Shown: positions 25,836 through 33,932, numbered from the stretch's first letter. The stretch is DNA of 59,976 bases from Nitrospira sp. UW-LDO-01 (GCA_002254365.1 NIUT01000012.1:1-59976), one strand, 5' to 3'. Notes: generated from the letters alone by a model not told the origin. Numbers and translations are program-made.

Positions 25836-27014
25836 ATGCAACGCCTCAACGCTACCATTTCTGCGCCCATCCTTGATGCCATTCACGAACTGATTGCTTG
25901 GGAGGCCCTTTCCTCAAAGCATGTTGCAGAGGCTGTAGGGCAACTATCCAGCTTCTTTACGATAGAGCGAAGGGCTCTCAACCAAAAGTATATGGCAGAC
26001 AGGCTCCTCCGAGCGGGCTATCTTCAATATTTTCTGCCGGTCAATCTTGTCAAGATCCAGCTTTTGCTGGATGAGATCCCTGTTCTTGGAGTGGATAGCG
26101 GCTTCTCAGTGTTAGACCTTGGTTCAGGCCCTGGTACCGGAGCATTGGCAGTCCTCGACTGGTGGCATCAACAGCGATCGTCTCATGGCCTGTCCGTAAC
26201 CGCTGTCGATGGATCCTCGGAGGCGCTCAAACAGGCCAAGCAGTTGTGGGATCGATACTGTCAGGCAGCTGGTGTTGGAACAGTACGGCTGCAGGCCTAC
26301 GAAGGGGATCTTGAGGGAGGAGCCTGGCTCGAACGGGTTAAACAGCTGGGACACTTTGACCTTATTATCGTCGCCAATTCTTTGAACGAGATATATGCAG
26401 ATGCAAAAGACCCAATCGAGATGCGTTCCGGCCTGGTCAACGAGTGCTTATCATTGCTCACCCCGCACGGTACCGTCATGATCGTAGAGCCGGCACTACG
26501 CGAAACGTCCAGAGGGTTACTTCACGTGCGTGACAGATTGCTCCAAGAGAAATGCTGCACCATTTATAGCCCTTGCCTGCATGAAAACGACTGCCCGGCC
26601 ATGATCAACCCACATGATTGGTGCCATGAAGAACGGACGTGGGACCCACCGGCTGTGATTAAGAAAATCGACGAACAAGTCGGCTTTATCAAAGATGCAC
26701 TGAAGTTCTCCTATCTGTTACTACGCAAAGACGGCAAGACCATCGTCGAGCGGCGTCCCGATGTGTATCGAGTCGTGAGCGAGTTGCGAGAAATGAAGGG
26801 CGAAAAAAGAGCCTGGTTGTGCAATGAACAAGGCCGACAAGAAGTCGGACGGCAAGACCGACTCGCTTCTGCTCAGAACCAAGCATTCGACCGATGGCAT
26901 CGCGGCGCTATCGTGCAGATTGAAAAGATTGTTCGCAAAGAACGAGGGGGGAAGGTGTCCACGCTGGGACGAATTGAACAGGATGTGGCGGTGCGGATCA
27001 TTCGTCCTGCCTAA
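25836..27014 (+). CDS. Rsm22-like SAM-dependent methyltransferase
   Basis: The 392-residue protein has a Rossmann methyltransferase motif (FSVLDLGSGPGTGAL, about residues 90-104) and the Cys-rich Rsm22 segment YSPCLHENDCPAMINPHDWCHEERTW (split here by short gaps in the family), with C and H positions that bind a metal cluster. Rsm22 proteins act on the small ribosomal subunit in mitochondria, and bacterial homologues are probably rRNA methyltransferases. It lies alone between the oxidoreductase operon and the higBA group, with a -10 box directly before the ATG. Confidence 0.8.
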   Translation: MQRLNATISAPILDAIHELIAWEALSSKHVAEAVGQLSSFFTIERRALNQKYMADRLLRAGYLQYFLPVNLVKIQLLLDEIPVLGVDSGFSVLDLGSGPGTGALAVLDWWHQQRSSHGLSVTAVDGSSEALKQAKQLWDRYCQAAGVGTVRLQAYEGDLEGGAWLERVKQLGHFDLIIVANSLNEIYADAKDPIEMRSGLVNECLSLLTPHGTVMIVEPALRETSRGLLHVRDRLLQEKCCTIYSPCLHENDCPAMINPHDWCHEERTWDPPAVIKKIDEQVGFIKDALKFSYLLLRKDGKTIVERRPDVYRVVSELREMKGEKRAWLCNEQGRQEVGRQDRLASAQNQAFDRWHRGAIVQIEKIVRKERGGKVSTLGRIEQDVAVRIIRPA

Positions 27015-27091
27015 CATCTGATCAAGACAGCAAAGTATTTGCTTGTTCCAGAGCCTTCTGCGGCGATGTGCTGCATGTCGTGAGCCAATGA

Positions 27092-27121
27092 TTGACCATA
27101 TGTCACGTGGCAGTCTACGCT
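27092..27121 (+). promoter_or_regulatory. Candidate higB promoter, leaderless
   Basis: TTGACC (27092-27097) and TACGCT (27116-27121) are spaced 18 bp apart. The -10 ends seven bases before the GTG of higB, and no Shine-Dalgarno is seen between. Confidence 0.5.
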
Positions 27122-27128
27122 CTTATTC

Positions 27129-27410
27129 GTGATCAAAACGTTTGCCGATCGCCACACTGAAGGGCTGTACAGTGTGGGTAGGGCGAAACAATTTCCAGCC
27201 GAGATTTAGATTGTGGCATTAAGAAGGCTGCAATACCTTGATGCGGCCTCACGCGTTGATGATTTGAAGGTTCCTCCGAGCAATCGATTGCATAAGTTGA
27301 AGGATGATCGAGAGGGTCAGTATTCGATCTCGCTAAATATGAAGTGGCGAATCTGCTTCCGATTCGTCGACGGTGATGCATATGATGTCGAATTAACTGG
27401 TTATCATTGA
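27129..27410 (+). pseudogene. higB: HigB/RelE-type toxin gene with an internal amber codon
   Basis: Reading from the GTG at 27129 gives MIKTFADRHTEGLYSVGR then AKQFPAEI, a stop (TAG 27207-27209), and in the same frame IVALRRLQYLDAASRVDDL, RLHKLKDDREGQYSISLN, KWRICFRF. Together these match a full-length HigB mRNA-interferase toxin across the stop. The stop sits where a CAG or similar codon would be expected, so a single C-to-T change explains it. Reinitiation at a GTG two codons after the stop could make a shortened protein of 65 residues lacking the first strand. The intact antitoxin gene follows. Confidence 0.85.
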
Positions 27411-27411
27411 G

Positions 27412-27738
27412 ATGATGCCTGGCATGAGTATTCTCAACAAGGGTTCCAGGAAGGTTCATCCAATGCATCCTGGTGAGATGCTGCGTGAAGATTTTCTACC
27501 CGACTATAAACTGACCGTGTCAGGTTTTGCCAAGGCTATTGGCGTGTCGTGCCAAACCGTCAACGAGGTGCTTCGAGAGCGACGTGCCGTCAGTCCAGAA
27601 ATGGCGCTGCGGCTCTCTCGTTTGTTCGGTAACACCCCGGAGTTTTGGTTGAATGCCCAGCGAGCGGTTGATCTGTGGGAGGCGGCAAAACAGGCTAAGA
27701 GGAAAATTAATCGCATTGCGCCATTGACTGCCGCATGA
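27412..27738 (+). CDS. higA: HigA-type antitoxin, XRE family
   Basis: The 108-residue protein contains the HigA signature HPMHPGEMLREDFLPDYKLT, followed by a helix-turn-helix (VSGFAKAIGVSCQTVNEVL, RRAVSPEMALRLSRLFGNTPEFWLNAQ). It binds and inhibits HigB and represses the operon. Start choices at 27412, 27415 and 27424 are close together. It begins two bases after the higB stop, as usual for higBA. It remains intact while its toxin partner is broken. Confidence 0.92.
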   Translation: MMPGMSILNKGSRKVHPMHPGEMLREDFLPDYKLTVSGFAKAIGVSCQTVNEVLRERRAVSPEMALRLSRLFGNTPEFWLNAQRAVDLWEAAKQAKRKINRIAPLTAA

Positions 27739-27740
27739 CC

Positions 27741-27971
27741 GTGTTAAAAGAACATGATCGAGTAATATTAGCTACTGATGTGTCCACTGAAGGTCTTGCA
27801 GCAGCCGATGTAGGAACGGTTGTGCATGCCTACTGAGGCGATCAGGCCTACAAAGCGAAGTTCTTTGCCTTGAAAGGCAAGACCGCTGTGGTGATCATAT
27901 TGTGAGCTTCCGAGCTGCATCCCGTTAGTAAACGGGAAATCATGCATGTCCGTGAACTTGTCAAACGCTGA
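27741..27971 (+). pseudogene. DUF4926-like small protein with two in-frame TGA codons
   Basis: Reading from the GTG at 27741 gives MLKEHDRVILATDVSTEGL and AAADVGTVVHAY, a TGA (27834-27836), GDQAYKAKFFALKGKTAVVIIL, a TGA (27903-27905), ASELHPVSKREIMHVREL, then a normal stop at 27969. The pieces, kept in one frame, match DUF4926, a small SH3-like protein often found with toxin-antitoxin genes. Arg or similar codons changed to TGA explain both interruptions. It begins two bases after higA. Selenocysteine is not a plausible reading for this family. Confidence 0.75.
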
Positions 27972-28064
27972 CAGCAGCATTGAGATTCTATTCTCTCCTA
28001 ATGTGAAAGCCTCCATCTACTGAGCCATGGGGGGAAATGCCAAGAAGACTGAACAAGCAGGGCC

Positions 28065-28091
28065 GAACAGAGGACGTGGCGTCCTCTGTTC
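28065..28091 (+). repeat. Perfect 12-bp stem-loop
   Basis: GAACAGAGGACG and CGTCCTCTGTTC form a perfect 12-bp stem with a TGG loop. No T-tract follows, so a classical terminator is unlikely. It sits about 45 bp before the next gene, inside the probable leader, and may be a protein or RNA-structure signal. Confidence 0.7.
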
Positions 28092-28137
28092 ACCTAAAGA
28101 CTGGGTGCGAGAGAAACAAGAGCATCGTTGAAGGCCT

Positions 28138-28551
28138 ATGAGTTTATCGCGGTTTCTTACATTTGGGATCGCACTATTCATGTCATGCACGGCAGAGGCA
28201 GCGTGTTTGTTGAATGACTACTCAGTTCGCAACGAGTTCGAGAAAAGTCTTGCAGTTGTCACTGGGGCTGTAGTTGGCGAGCGCGTGACACCTGAACACA
28301 AAGGTCGTTATGAAGGAGTGACATACACGGTAAAGCTTCAAGACCCCTTTCGAGGTCGCGTCTCGCCAACTTTTGAGCTCTTTAGTGAGAATAGTAGTGG
28401 CCGTTTCCCAATGATCAAAGGGATGGAATGCCTTCTGTTCATCTATGACTATGGAGACGTTCTGGCTGTCGATAACTGTGGTAACTCAGGCCTACTAACA
28501 GAAAGACACAAAGAACTACATGCGGTGCGGGATTTAGCAAGGGACAAGTGA
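28138..28551 (+). CDS. Exported hypothetical protein
   Basis: The 137-residue protein has a signal peptide (MSLSRFLTFGIALFMSCTAEA) followed by a short domain with VVTGAVVGERVTPEHKGRYEG, TYTVKLQDPFRG, SENSSGRFPM and four Cys in the mature part. This pattern resembles small secreted proteins annotated as hypothetical in many proteobacteria. Their function is unknown. A weak GAAGG Shine-Dalgarno precedes the ATG. No operon partner is evident. Confidence 0.65.
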   Translation: MSLSRFLTFGIALFMSCTAEAACLLNDYSVRNEFEKSLAVVTGAVVGERVTPEHKGRYEGVTYTVKLQDPFRGRVSPTFELFSENSSGRFPMIKGMECLLFIYDYGDVLAVDNCGNSGLLTERHKELHAVRDLARDK

Positions 28552-28564
28552 CGTTGACTTGGCT

Positions 28565-28744
28565 TCAGTCCGCTTCCGGTTCCGAGCTGCCGTGTTGGTG
28601 GGACACCTTGTCTTCTTCGAAGAGATCCGCCATTTCTTCAGCCATGATGGCATCATCGTCCTGAATGGCGAACACGGGGATTTCTTTTCTTACTTTAGGT
28701 TTGTCTTCCGGCGTGAGGTCTGGTTGTTTTGGCGTGTCACTCAT
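28565..28744 (-). CDS. Small acidic hypothetical protein
   Basis: From the ATG at 28744 the product is 59 residues, MSDTPKQPDLTPEDKPKV at the start, rich in Asp, Glu and Pro and likely disordered, with QDDDAIMAEEMADLFEED in the middle. No domain is recognised. The -10-like TATACT ends six bases before the ATG, with no Shine-Dalgarno, so the mRNA is probably leaderless. It shares its strand with the zinc-ribbon gene upstream (38 bp away). Confidence 0.55.
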   Translation of the reverse strand: MSDTPKQPDLTPEDKPKVRKEIPVFAIQDDDAIMAEEMADLFEEDKVSHQHGSSEPEAD

Positions 28745-28750
28745 AGTCTT

Positions 28751-28756
28751 AGTATA
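28751..28756 (-). promoter_or_regulatory. -10 box (TATACT) giving a leaderless transcript
   Basis: On the minus strand TATACT is followed by AAGACT and then the ATG of the small acidic protein. A -35 at the usual distance is not clear. Confidence 0.45.
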
Positions 28757-28782
28757 CACTAACGACGGGAGCAGGAGCTGAA

Positions 28783-29142
28783 TTATTCAAAGGCCTCCAA
28801 CGAGGATCTCTCGACGAACTGTCGCTGACATCCTCGACAGGTCACAAAGTAGTAAGCGTCCCGTACTGACAAGGTGGCTCGAAGGTCCAGGCTAACCCCC
28901 CGGTGATTGCAGGCGGTGCAGGAGATCTCCTTGAGCCTGAATGGCACATCTGGTTGTGTCCGCAGATAAAACTCCATGTCGGTATGGACTGGAAACGTAT
29001 AAAAACACTTCTTGCAGATGCCCCGCCAGTCTCCGTCAGCTCCCATGGAGCGTTCATCAATGGCAAAGCTTGACTGCTTACAGATAGCGCATGGGACCGT
29101 GTCCAACCGCCGTTCCACTTCTTGCTGCGTGAGCGTGACCAT
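28783..29142 (-). CDS. Zinc-ribbon hypothetical protein
   Basis: From the ATG at 29142 the 119-residue protein has four CxxC motifs: CAIC, CKKC, CTAC and CRGC, suggesting two zinc ribbons. Conserved-looking text such as GDWRGICKKCFYTFPV and RDAYYFVTCRGCQRQF surrounds them. The role is unknown; it could bind nucleic acid or protein. The start is supported by a promoter whose -10 (29149-29154) lies six bases before the ATG, with no Shine-Dalgarno. A longer frame starting at 29178 would overlap that -35 region. Confidence 0.65.
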   Translation of the reverse strand: MVTLTQQEVERRLDTVPCAICKQSSFAIDERSMGADGDWRGICKKCFYTFPVHTDMEFYLRTQPDVPFRLKEISCTACNHRGVSLDLRATLSVRDAYYFVTCRGCQRQFVERSSLEAFE

Positions 29143-29148
29143 AAGAGG

Positions 29149-29178
29149 AGTATAGCGGGCGAGGAAAAGAAATCGCAA
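29149..29178 (-). promoter_or_regulatory. Promoter of the zinc-ribbon gene, leaderless
   Basis: On the minus strand TTGCGA (29173-29178), an 18-bp spacer and TATACT (29149-29154) are followed by CCTCTT and the ATG. Its -35 lies about 28 bp from that of the divergent phosphatase promoter, so the two share a control region. Confidence 0.65.
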
Positions 29179-29205
29179 CTGGGGTCGTAATGCTTGTGAG
29201 AATGC

Positions 29206-29233
29206 TTGACGCTCCTCCAGAGCAGGCTATACT
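29206..29233 (+). promoter_or_regulatory. Promoter of the tyrosine-phosphatase gene, nearly leaderless
   Basis: TTGACG (29206-29211), a 16-bp spacer and TATACT (29228-29233) precede the ATG at 29243 by nine bases. The spacing leaves a leader of two or three nucleotides at most, and no Shine-Dalgarno is present. Confidence 0.7.
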
Positions 29234-29242
29234 CACCATGCT

Positions 29243-29674
29243 ATGCACATGATTACGGATCAGCTATTGGTCGGAAACATTGACGACGCACAACAGCCAC
29301 CGGCGGTCGTTGGGACCCTATTGCTGGTGGCTGAAGAGTTGGTCGTCACCCCTGCTCCCTGGATGGATTACCGCCACATTCCTTTTCGAGAGTTTGCTAA
29401 GGCTGATCCTGCCAAGTTGATGGAAGCGGTGCAATGGCTTGAATTGCGGCCACCGACAGAGCGAAAACTGGTGTGCTGCCGGGCCGGCATGGGGCGATCG
29501 GTTTCCGTCGTTATGGCCTACCTGTGTTGTGTGGAAGGGAAGTCCTACGACGAAGTGCTGAAACTCGTCATGACACGGCACCCTGGTGCCATGCCGCTGC
29601 CGAATCTACAAGTCGCCATTGAGCAGGTCCGTCAACTCCGCCGCTCCAGGTCGTCTCCCCAGGCTAGCGTGTAA
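29243..29674 (+). CDS. Dual-specificity/tyrosine phosphatase-like protein
   Basis: The 143-residue protein is a small cysteine phosphatase. The phosphate loop is VCCRAGMGRSVSVVMAYL, containing CX5R (C-R-A-G-M-G-R); the usual His before the Cys is Cys here. The Asp region is around PFREFAKADP. Such proteins dephosphorylate Tyr/Ser/Thr or other substrates in the cytoplasm. The target is unknown. The transcript appears leaderless. The downstream gene mutM is about 90 bp away. Confidence 0.85.
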   Translation: MHMITDQLLVGNIDDAQQPPAVVGTLLLVAEELVVTPAPWMDYRHIPFREFAKADPAKLMEAVQWLELRPPTERKLVCCRAGMGRSVSVVMAYLCCVEGKSYDEVLKLVMTRHPGAMPLPNLQVAIEQVRQLRRSRSSPQASV

Positions 29675-29764
29675 CATCATTCTCGATTTCATTCCAGAAT
29701 CTTGCCTTTCCCTCCTCCTCGTGGCTTAATGCCGCACGTTTTCCACTCAGAACACGGTGACAGG

Positions 29765-30610
29765 ATGCCTGAACTTCCCGAAGCTGAAGTTGTCGCTCGA
29801 CAAATCCGAGCAGGTCTCCTCGGAGCACAGTTGACCGATGTGTGGATCGGACGAGCGGATATTGTTCGAGAGGGATATGACACCGCGCGGTGGTATTGCG
29901 GTGGCACCCTCCGGTCCGTTGAACGGTTCGGCAAAAGTGTCGCCTTGGGATTTGTGAATAGTCACGCTTGTCGCTATGTCGTGGCCGAGTTGGGGATGAC
30001 CGGCCTGCTGTTGTTCCAATCAACCACGACGAAACATCCACAGCACGTTCATGTGAAACTGTCATTCGAGGGGGGGCGCGAACCAGAATTACGGTACTGG
30101 AACCCCCGCAGATTCGGGCGCCTATCGCTTTTAGATAAAGCGGGATTGGATCGGTATCGCACCCGCCGATTTGGGCTCGATCCATTGGCTGTGTCTCAGC
30201 AAGACTTTGTGCGACTGTTGCAGGAGCGACGTGGGAGGCTTAAGGCCCTCCTGATGCATCAACAAGTCATTGCCGGCATCGGGAATATCTATGCAAACGA
30301 GATTCTCTTCCGGGCTGGTCTACACCCGAATCTCCAGGTGAGTCAGCTATCGGTGCGCAAGATCGAAACACTTTATACGATCATGTGTGAGGTTCTGGAT
30401 GAGGCGATTAGGCATGGGGGATCGAGTGTGCGAGACTTTTTTGCCCCTGACGGGAGCGAGGGGCAATACAAGCGGCGGCATCTGGTCTATGGGAAAGAGG
30501 ATCGGCCGTGTCCGAATCAATGTGGTGGAGTGATTCAGCGCCTTCGGGGAGAACGAAGCTCATATTTTTGCCCTCGATGTCAGGCTGTGCGATCGAAGCG
30601 ACATGCCTAG
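29765..30610 (+). CDS. mutM: Formamidopyrimidine-DNA glycosylase
   Basis: The 281-residue protein begins MPELPEAE, with Pro2 and Glu3 as the catalytic nucleophile and base after Met removal. The helix-two-turn-helix IAGIGNIYANEILFRAGLHP and a C-terminal zinc finger (CPNQCGG, then CPRC) are complete. It removes oxidised purines such as 8-oxoguanine. The ATG at 29765 follows GACAGG, a weak Shine-Dalgarno. A longer frame from 29702 lacks the conserved terminus. Confidence 0.96.
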   Translation: MPELPEAEVVARQIRAGLLGAQLTDVWIGRADIVREGYDTARWYCGGTLRSVERFGKSVALGFVNSHACRYVVAELGMTGLLLFQSTTTKHPQHVHVKLSFEGGREPELRYWNPRRFGRLSLLDKAGLDRYRTRRFGLDPLAVSQQDFVRLLQERRGRLKALLMHQQVIAGIGNIYANEILFRAGLHPNLQVSQLSVRKIETLYTIMCEVLDEAIRHGGSSVRDFFAPDGSEGQYKRRHLVYGKEDRPCPNQCGGVIQRLRGERSSYFCPRCQAVRSKRHA

Positions 30611-30710
30611 GTCGTAAAACCTTGTTATATTTTCAATGCTTAGGATGATGTCAGGAAAATCGTCCATTGCTAGGCCTTTTGATCCCCTCCCGATTAGTTC
30701 CTCTGGCGTC

Positions 30711-30740
30711 TTGAGTCATCCTGTCAGTTTCAGCTAGAAT
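30711..30740 (+). promoter_or_regulatory. Promoter of the rTCA (acl-suc) operon
   Basis: TTGAGT (30711-30716), an 18-bp spacer and TAGAAT (30735-30740) lie 43 bp before aclB. The -10 resembles that of the oxidoreductase operon (TAGGAT), and both use an 18-bp spacer. Confidence 0.7.
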
Positions 30741-30783
30741 CCCGCTCCCCTATTTGCCTAAGTTACTACGAAGGAGAATTCGC

Positions 30784-31980
30784 ATGGCTAAGGTGTTGGA
30801 AGGCCCCGGCATGGGGCTGATGAAGAAGTGGGGGATTCACGTCCCCAACTATGTCGTCGTCACGTCCGTTGACGAACTGACCAAGCTCGGACAAGCCAAT
30901 GACTGGATGAAGACCTCGAAGTTGGTGGCGAAGGCGCACGAGGCACTCGGCTCACGTTTTAAGCTCGGTCTGGTCAAGGTTGGTTTGGATCTCAACAGTG
31001 CAATCGCAGCGACAAGGGAAATGCTCGGTCGGCAGGTCGGCAGCATCACTGTGTCGCAGGTCATTGTTTCAGAGATGGTTCCACATAAAGAGGAATACTA
31101 TTGTGCTGTGAAGTCTACCCGCGAAGGCAGCGAGATTCTTGTCGCCAATTGCGGTGGGATCGAAGTTGAGTCGAACTGGGATCGTGTGAAACGTCTCTGC
31201 TTGGAAGTCGGACAGGCCCCCTCGGCGGGTCAGCTTGAAAAACTTTCAAAAGAGGCCGGATTTACGGGCCCGCTCGCGAAAAAGATGGCCGATTTTTCCG
31301 GCAAGATGTTTACCTGTTTCGATACCGAGGATGCGCAATATCTCGAAGTGAATCCCGTCGTGACACGCGAGAGTGATGGCGAGTTGGTCGCGCTTGATGC
31401 GGTCACGTTGCTGGACGGTGACGCCAAGTTCAGGCATCCGGATTGGAACTTTCAATTTGCAGCTGAATTCGGCCGTTCTTACAGCAAGGATGAAGTAGAA
31501 GTCATGGCGGTCGACAGCAAGATCAAGGGCTCGGTAAAGTTTATCGAGATTCCAGGTGGGGACACGGCCATGCTGCCGGCCGGCGGCGGCGCGAGTGTCT
31601 ATTATTCCGATGCCGTCGTGGCACGTGGCGGCAAGCTGGCAAACTACGCGGAGTATTCCGGTGATCCTCCGGACTGGGCCGTGGAAGTACTGACGGAAAA
31701 AGTCTGCTCGTTGCCCGGTATCAAGAACATCATCGTCGGTGGGGCGATTGCGAATTTTACCGACGTCAAGAAGACCTTCGGCGGCATCATTAACGGATTT
31801 CGCAAAGCGAAGGGCGATGGCAAGTTAAAGGGCGTGAAGATCTGGGTGCGCCGAGGCGGGCCGCGTGAGAAGGAAGGTCTCGATGCAATGCGCGCACTCA
31901 AGGACGAGGGCTTCGACATCAACGTCTTCGACCGCAACACCCCACTGACGGACATCGTCGATAAAGCGTTACAAAAGTAA
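30784..31980 (+). CDS. aclB: ATP-citrate lyase, small subunit
   Basis: The 398-residue protein is related to succinyl-CoA synthetase beta (ATP-grasp) and matches the AclB subunit length of green sulfur bacteria. Family text includes MGLMKKWGIHVPNYVVV, the ATP-grasp region YCAVKSTREGSEILVANCGG, EVNPVVTRESDGELVALD and LPAGGGASVYYSDAVVARGG. With AclA it cleaves citrate to acetyl-CoA and oxaloacetate, the key reaction of the rTCA cycle. GAAGGAG precedes the ATG at 30784. It heads an eight-gene operon. Confidence 0.95.
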   Translation: MAKVLEGPGMGLMKKWGIHVPNYVVVTSVDELTKLGQANDWMKTSKLVAKAHEALGSRFKLGLVKVGLDLNSAIAATREMLGRQVGSITVSQVIVSEMVPHKEEYYCAVKSTREGSEILVANCGGIEVESNWDRVKRLCLEVGQAPSAGQLEKLSKEAGFTGPLAKKMADFSGKMFTCFDTEDAQYLEVNPVVTRESDGELVALDAVTLLDGDAKFRHPDWNFQFAAEFGRSYSKDEVEVMAVDSKIKGSVKFIEIPGGDTAMLPAGGGASVYYSDAVVARGGKLANYAEYSGDPPDWAVEVLTEKVCSLPGIKNIIVGGAIANFTDVKKTFGGIINGFRKAKGDGKLKGVKIWVRRGGPREKEGLDAMRALKDEGFDINVFDRNTPLTDIVDKALQK

Positions 31981-32055
31981 CGAGCTATCAGCTATTAGCC
32001 ATCAGCGGTCGGCTGAATGCCGAGCGCTGGAAGCTTCACTGTTGGAGGACTTTCG
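31981..32055 (+). repeat. Word-repeat spacer aclB-aclA
   Basis: The spacer is built from similar words (AGCTATCAGC, AGCCATCAGC) followed by a partial complement (GGCTGAATG), allowing an imperfect hairpin around CATCAGC/GCTGAATG, before the Shine-Dalgarno GGAGG of aclA. Confidence 0.55.
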
Positions 32056-33876
32056 ATGAGTATTCTGGCCAATAAAGACACCCGCGTAGTGATTCAGGGT
32101 GGTGCCGCCGGTGTCAATGCAGCCCGCCGGATGGCGGAGTTCTGCTACCTGATTAAGCGCCCCCTCACGGTCGAGGCATTCGTCTACCCGCCCGATGCCG
32201 GCAAGACCAATGAGGTACCGTACGGCAGCGGACTGATCGCGATCCCCATATATAAGACGATCGCGGACGCGACGAAGAATCATCCCGCCATCAACACGAG
32301 CCTCGTCTACATCGGAGCCGACCGCGCCATGAAGGGCGGCATGGAAGCGCTGGACGATCCGAACATCAAGGTCGTCTCGATGATCACCGAGGGTGTGCCC
32401 GAGAAGGACGCAAAGTTGCTCGGCGCCCATGCGCGGAAGCTCGGCAAGGTGTTCAACGGCCCATCTTCAATTGGCATCATCTCGGCGGGAGCCTGCCGTT
32501 TGGGTGTGATCGGTGGTGCGTTCGACAACTTAGTCCTCTCGAAGTTGTATCGCGAAGGTTCGTTCGGCGTTATTACGAAGTCCGGCGGTCTCTCGAACGA
32601 AATTATCTGGATCTGTTCGCAGTTCGCCGATGGCATCACGACGGCCATCGGGATCGGTGGTGATGCCTATCCTGGGACTGACTATGTGAGCTACCTCGAG
32701 ATGTTCGAAAACGATCCGCAAACCAAGGCGGTCGTCATTGTCGGCGAAATGGGCGGCGATCTCGAGGAGCGTGCAGCGGAGTGGTATGGCGCGAAGAAGC
32801 GTCGCGTGAAGTTGATCGGCGTGGTCTCCGGGTTCTGTCAGGAGAGTTTGCCCAAGGGCATGAAGTTCGGCCATGCAGGCGCCAAAGAAGGCATGAAGGG
32901 CGAGGGGTCGGCTCGTTCCAAGTCCGATGCACTCAAGAAGGCCGGTGCCGTTGTCCCACCGACGTTTGGTGCGCTTGGTCCGGTCATCAAGGAAACCTAT
33001 CAAGAACTGCTTAAGTCCGGTCAGGTGAAAGAGCCGGTGGAGCCGGCGGTTCTGCCGAAGTTGCCCAAGTCCGTCGAGGAGGCGATGAAGGCAGACGAAG
33101 TGATGGTGGCTCCGCTGATCCGGACCACGATCAGCGACGATCGCGGTGACGAACCTTGCTACGACGGTTACCCAGCTTCCGAGTTGATCAATAAGGGCTA
33201 CGAAATTCCACATGTCATTGGCCTACTCTGGGACAAGCGTCTCATCTCAAAGCAGGAAGCGGAAATCATCAAGCGCATCATGATGCTCTCGGCTGACCAC
33301 GGGCCTTGTGTCAGCGGCGCCTACGCCACGATTCTGGCGGCTTGCGCCGGTATCGGCTTGTCGCAAGCGGTGGCTGCTGGCTTGATCATGATCGGGCCCC
33401 GTTTCGGTGGTGCGGTGACGGACGCCGGTCGTTGGTTCAAGTACGCGGTCGACAACAAGATGAATGTGGACGAGTTTCTGGCGTACATGAAGAAAAATGT
33501 CGGCCCGGTACCCGGAATCGGTCACCGAGTGAAGAGCTTGCGTAATCCGGACAAGCGGGTGAAGGAGCTTGTTGGCTACGTGAAAAGCTTGCACATCAAA
33601 ACGCCGTGCCTCGATTTCGCCTTGGCTGTTGAGCAAGTCACGGCAGTGAAGAAAGATAACTTGATTCTGAATGTGGACGGCACGATGGCTGCGGTTCTGG
33701 TTGACCTGGGCTTCCCTGTCGACAGTTTGAACGGCTTCTTCATCTTGTCGCGCACGATCGGATTGATCGGCCACTGGGTTGATCAGAAGCGTCAGGACAG
33801 TCGTTTGATCCGGCTGTTCGATTACCTGGTGAATTATGCAGCCCCGAAGCGACGGGAAGTGCCGCCGTTGAAATAG
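32056..33876 (+). CDS. aclA: ATP-citrate lyase, large subunit
   Basis: From the ATG at 32056 (GGAGG seven bases upstream) the product has 606 residues, close to AclA of Chlorobium. The N-terminal part is like succinyl-CoA synthetase alpha, with the phospho-His motif FGHAGAKEGMKGEG (H273), and the C-terminal part is like citrate synthase (SADHGPCVSGAYATILAACAG). It thus has both the phosphotransfer and citryl-CoA lyase modules. A frame opening 13 codons earlier is not family-like. Gene order aclB-aclA is the usual one. Confidence 0.96.
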   Translation: MSILANKDTRVVIQGGAAGVNAARRMAEFCYLIKRPLTVEAFVYPPDAGKTNEVPYGSGLIAIPIYKTIADATKNHPAINTSLVYIGADRAMKGGMEALDDPNIKVVSMITEGVPEKDAKLLGAHARKLGKVFNGPSSIGIISAGACRLGVIGGAFDNLVLSKLYREGSFGVITKSGGLSNEIIWICSQFADGITTAIGIGGDAYPGTDYVSYLEMFENDPQTKAVVIVGEMGGDLEERAAEWYGAKKRRVKLIGVVSGFCQESLPKGMKFGHAGAKEGMKGEGSARSKSDALKKAGAVVPPTFGALGPVIKETYQELLKSGQVKEPVEPAVLPKLPKSVEEAMKADEVMVAPLIRTTISDDRGDEPCYDGYPASELINKGYEIPHVIGLLWDKRLISKQEAEIIKRIMMLSADHGPCVSGAYATILAACAGIGLSQAVAAGLIMIGPRFGGAVTDAGRWFKYAVDNKMNVDEFLAYMKKNVGPVPGIGHRVKSLRNPDKRVKELVGYVKSLHIKTPCLDFALAVEQVTAVKKDNLILNVDGTMAAVLVDLGFPVDSLNGFFILSRTIGLIGHWVDQKRQDSRLIRLFDYLVNYAAPKRREVPPLK

Positions 33877-33932
33877 TGCTGAGTAACCAGCGCTGAGTTC
33901 TGAGTGAGGAGTTATTCTCGGCACTCAGCACT
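33875..33932 (+). repeat. Inverted repeat with CTGAGT words, aclA-acnA spacer
   Basis: AGTGCTGAGT (33875-33884) and ACTCAGCACT (33923-33932) are perfect 10-bp complements; the left arm includes part of the aclA stop codon. CTGAGT occurs three times in the first half of the spacer. No T-tract follows, so termination is unlikely. Confidence 0.75.

Noticed and set aside
27741-27971. Selenocysteine or recoding explanation for the TGA codons
   Set aside because: TGA ends other genes in the window (for example plsX and higB), DUF4926 is not a selenoprotein family, and two stops in one short gene next to another broken gene point to decay.
33875-33932. Reading the rTCA spacer stems as terminators
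   Set aside because: No T-tracts follow, and the genes after them are in the same pathway and direction with good Shine-Dalgarno sites.
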